12,501 bases of DNA from NCBI GenBank assembly GCA_947253885.1, contig CAMYAO010000035.1, positions 1 to 12,501 of the forward strand, written 5' to 3'. This document shows, piece after piece, positions 11,710-12,501 of the stretch (its first letter is position 1; each line of letters starts with the position of its first letter). The notes beneath the pieces are model-generated. The model did no database searches. It was given only the letters and a program-made list of their open reading frames with translations, and was not told the origin of the DNA. This DNA comes from an uncultured Clostridium sp. (lineage in GTDB: Bacteria > Bacillota > Clostridia > Lachnospirales > Lachnospiraceae). The position numbers and the translations under genes were made by a program.

Positions 11710-12435
11710 TTATATTTGAGATAAATTGGCAATGGCGGTATTAGATACAATGGTTTTGAAATGTTCTCTAAAATAAGCCTCTCTGCCGACTGATGATTTT
11801 ATCGGTTCTAAATATTCTGCAGTAAGATGAAAGACACGATTAAAATCAGGATCTTTCATATTTCCCTGATGCATAACGAAGTAGTAAGTTCCGCTTTGTT
11901 CTTCTTTATAGATACTGTTCGATTCTCGATAAACAGAATTCAATCTGCCGGCAAGTTCCATGACCTGTTCAAGATCACGGAAAGAGAAGATTCGTATCTT
12001 TTCCGTACCACAGTTTTCGGATTCTTCTGCATGTTTATGAATATCTCTTTGTGCATTTTTTAATTGATTTACAAAGTCTGTAATTTCTTCCGGAATTGTC
12101 TCTGTGTCTTCCGGAACGTTCTCCAATTCTCCTGTAATTTCTCCATTTTGCTGGGTAAAGCTTGAAAAACGGGTATCCAGTTCTTCTGGAGATTCCACTT
12201 TACTGATAATCAGAATGATAGATTCTGAAGACAGCGGAATGGCTTCGATCATGAGCGGAATATCATCTGCCTGAAAATCAAAGTCGTCTGCAGCCTGCTG
12301 CATCATATCCTGAAAAAGAGATTTTGTTTTATCGGAACCATATGCCAGCTCACTTAATTTGATGTGGCGACTTTCCAAGTCATCTTTAGTGAGCGTACAA
12401 CGTATTTGATTTTTATTTAATCTTTCAATCTTCAT
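11710..12435 (-). CDS. mecA: Adaptor protein MecA
   Basis: A 241-residue cytoplasmic adaptor that, in Bacillota, delivers substrates such as ComK to the ClpCP protease and helps assemble the ClpC hexamer. The start MKIERLNKNQIRCTLTKDDL matches the MecA N-terminal substrate-binding domain (about residues 1-90, with IPLMIEAIPLSSESIILIIS). An acidic linker follows (ENVPEDTETIPEEITDF, about 110-126). The C-terminal ClpC-binding domain, about 145-241, starts IRIFSFRDLEQVMELAGRL and includes YFVMHQG and the ending REHFKTIVSNTAIANLSQI. I chose the ATG at 12435, with GGAG about eight bases upstream; an ATG at 12480 would add 15 residues crossing a hairpin and is unlikely. Which substrates it serves here is unknown; no competence genes are visible. 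Confidence 0.95.
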   Translation of the reverse strand: MKIERLNKNQIRCTLTKDDLESRHIKLSELAYGSDKTKSLFQDMMQQAADDFDFQADDIPLMIEAIPLSSESIILIISKVESPEELDTRFSSFTQQNGEITGELENVPEDTETIPEEITDFVNQLKNAQRDIHKHAEESENCGTEKIRIFSFRDLEQVMELAGRLNSVYRESNSIYKEEQSGTYYFVMHQGNMKDPDFNRVFHLTAEYLEPIKSSVGREAYFREHFKTIVSNTAIANLSQI

Positions 12436-12458
12436 ATTATTCACTCCACATACAATGT

Positions 12459-12481
12459 AATGCACCCGAACTTGGTGCATT
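12459..12481 (-). promoter_or_regulatory. Inverted repeat upstream of mecA
   Basis: AATGCACC and GGTGCATT form an 8-bp perfect stem around a seven-base loop, 24 bases before the mecA start. It may be an operator or a 5' leader hairpin. The window ends 20 bases further on, so the promoter can not be judged. Confidence 0.45.
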
Positions 12482-12501
12482 GCAATTACACTTCCGATTT
12501 C

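Noticed and set aside
1..12501. CRISPR array, tRNA, rRNA or known metabolite riboswitch
   Set aside because: I looked for regularly spaced repeats, cloverleaf segments and familiar riboswitch cores on both strands and saw none.

Overview
The window looks like a contig end from a strictly anaerobic, gut-type Bacillota, most likely Lachnospiraceae or a close clostridial relative. The reasons are an [FeFe]-hydrogenase, a clostridial 2[4Fe-4S] ferredoxin, a butyrate-kinase-like gene, MecA, BioY, strong AGGAGG ribosome binding sites and many U-tract terminators. I can not name a genus. Bases 1-48 are not biological: they are an Illumina Nextera adapter with its i5 index, so the real sequence begins at base 49.

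Layout. (1) 49-2846: a very AT-rich permease-ATPase-permease operon resembling pneumococcal Vex1-Vex2-Vex3, cut at its 5' end by the contig edge. It ends in a hairpin and a short stretch resembling an ISL3-family insertion-sequence end. Its composition is clearly unlike the rest of the window, which suggests horizontal acquisition. (2) 2984-4061, minus strand: a membrane-anchored alpha/beta-hydrolase esterase with its own terminator. (3) 4391-7956: a two-gene operon in which a NuoF-tail/GltD fusion flavoprotein is translationally coupled to a complete CpI-like [FeFe]-hydrogenase. This is the metabolic centrepiece and fits the poorly characterised 'glutamate-synthase-linked' group A2. (4) 7957-8485: a short promoter/hairpin unit with a six-codon ORF, then a minus-strand XRE regulator. 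(5) 8696-9583: a divergent butyrate-kinase-like gene that appears to lack about 60 internal residues near its C-terminus. (6) 9584-10290: bioY, the biotin transporter S component, behind a BirA-like operator that overlaps its promoter. (7) 10436-10744: several terminators and a minus-strand ferredoxin gene of 56 codons. (8) 10903-11630: a hotdog thioesterase and a DUF1858 protein with its own promoter. (9) 11710-12435, minus strand: mecA.

How the parts may work together. The hydrogenase, its flavoprotein partner and the ferredoxin are plausible partners in redox balancing, exchanging electrons among NAD(P)H, ferredoxin and H2. The butyrate kinase and thioesterase point to acyl-CoA metabolism, but one is damaged and the other has an unknown substrate. 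The Vex-like operon, esterase, bioY and mecA are separate units. The points most worth following up are the unusual hydrogenase partner, the internally deleted kinase, the transferred Vex-like island, and the overlapping BirA operator, promoter and hairpin at bioY. All family assignments are from memory and by eye; no database search was run.
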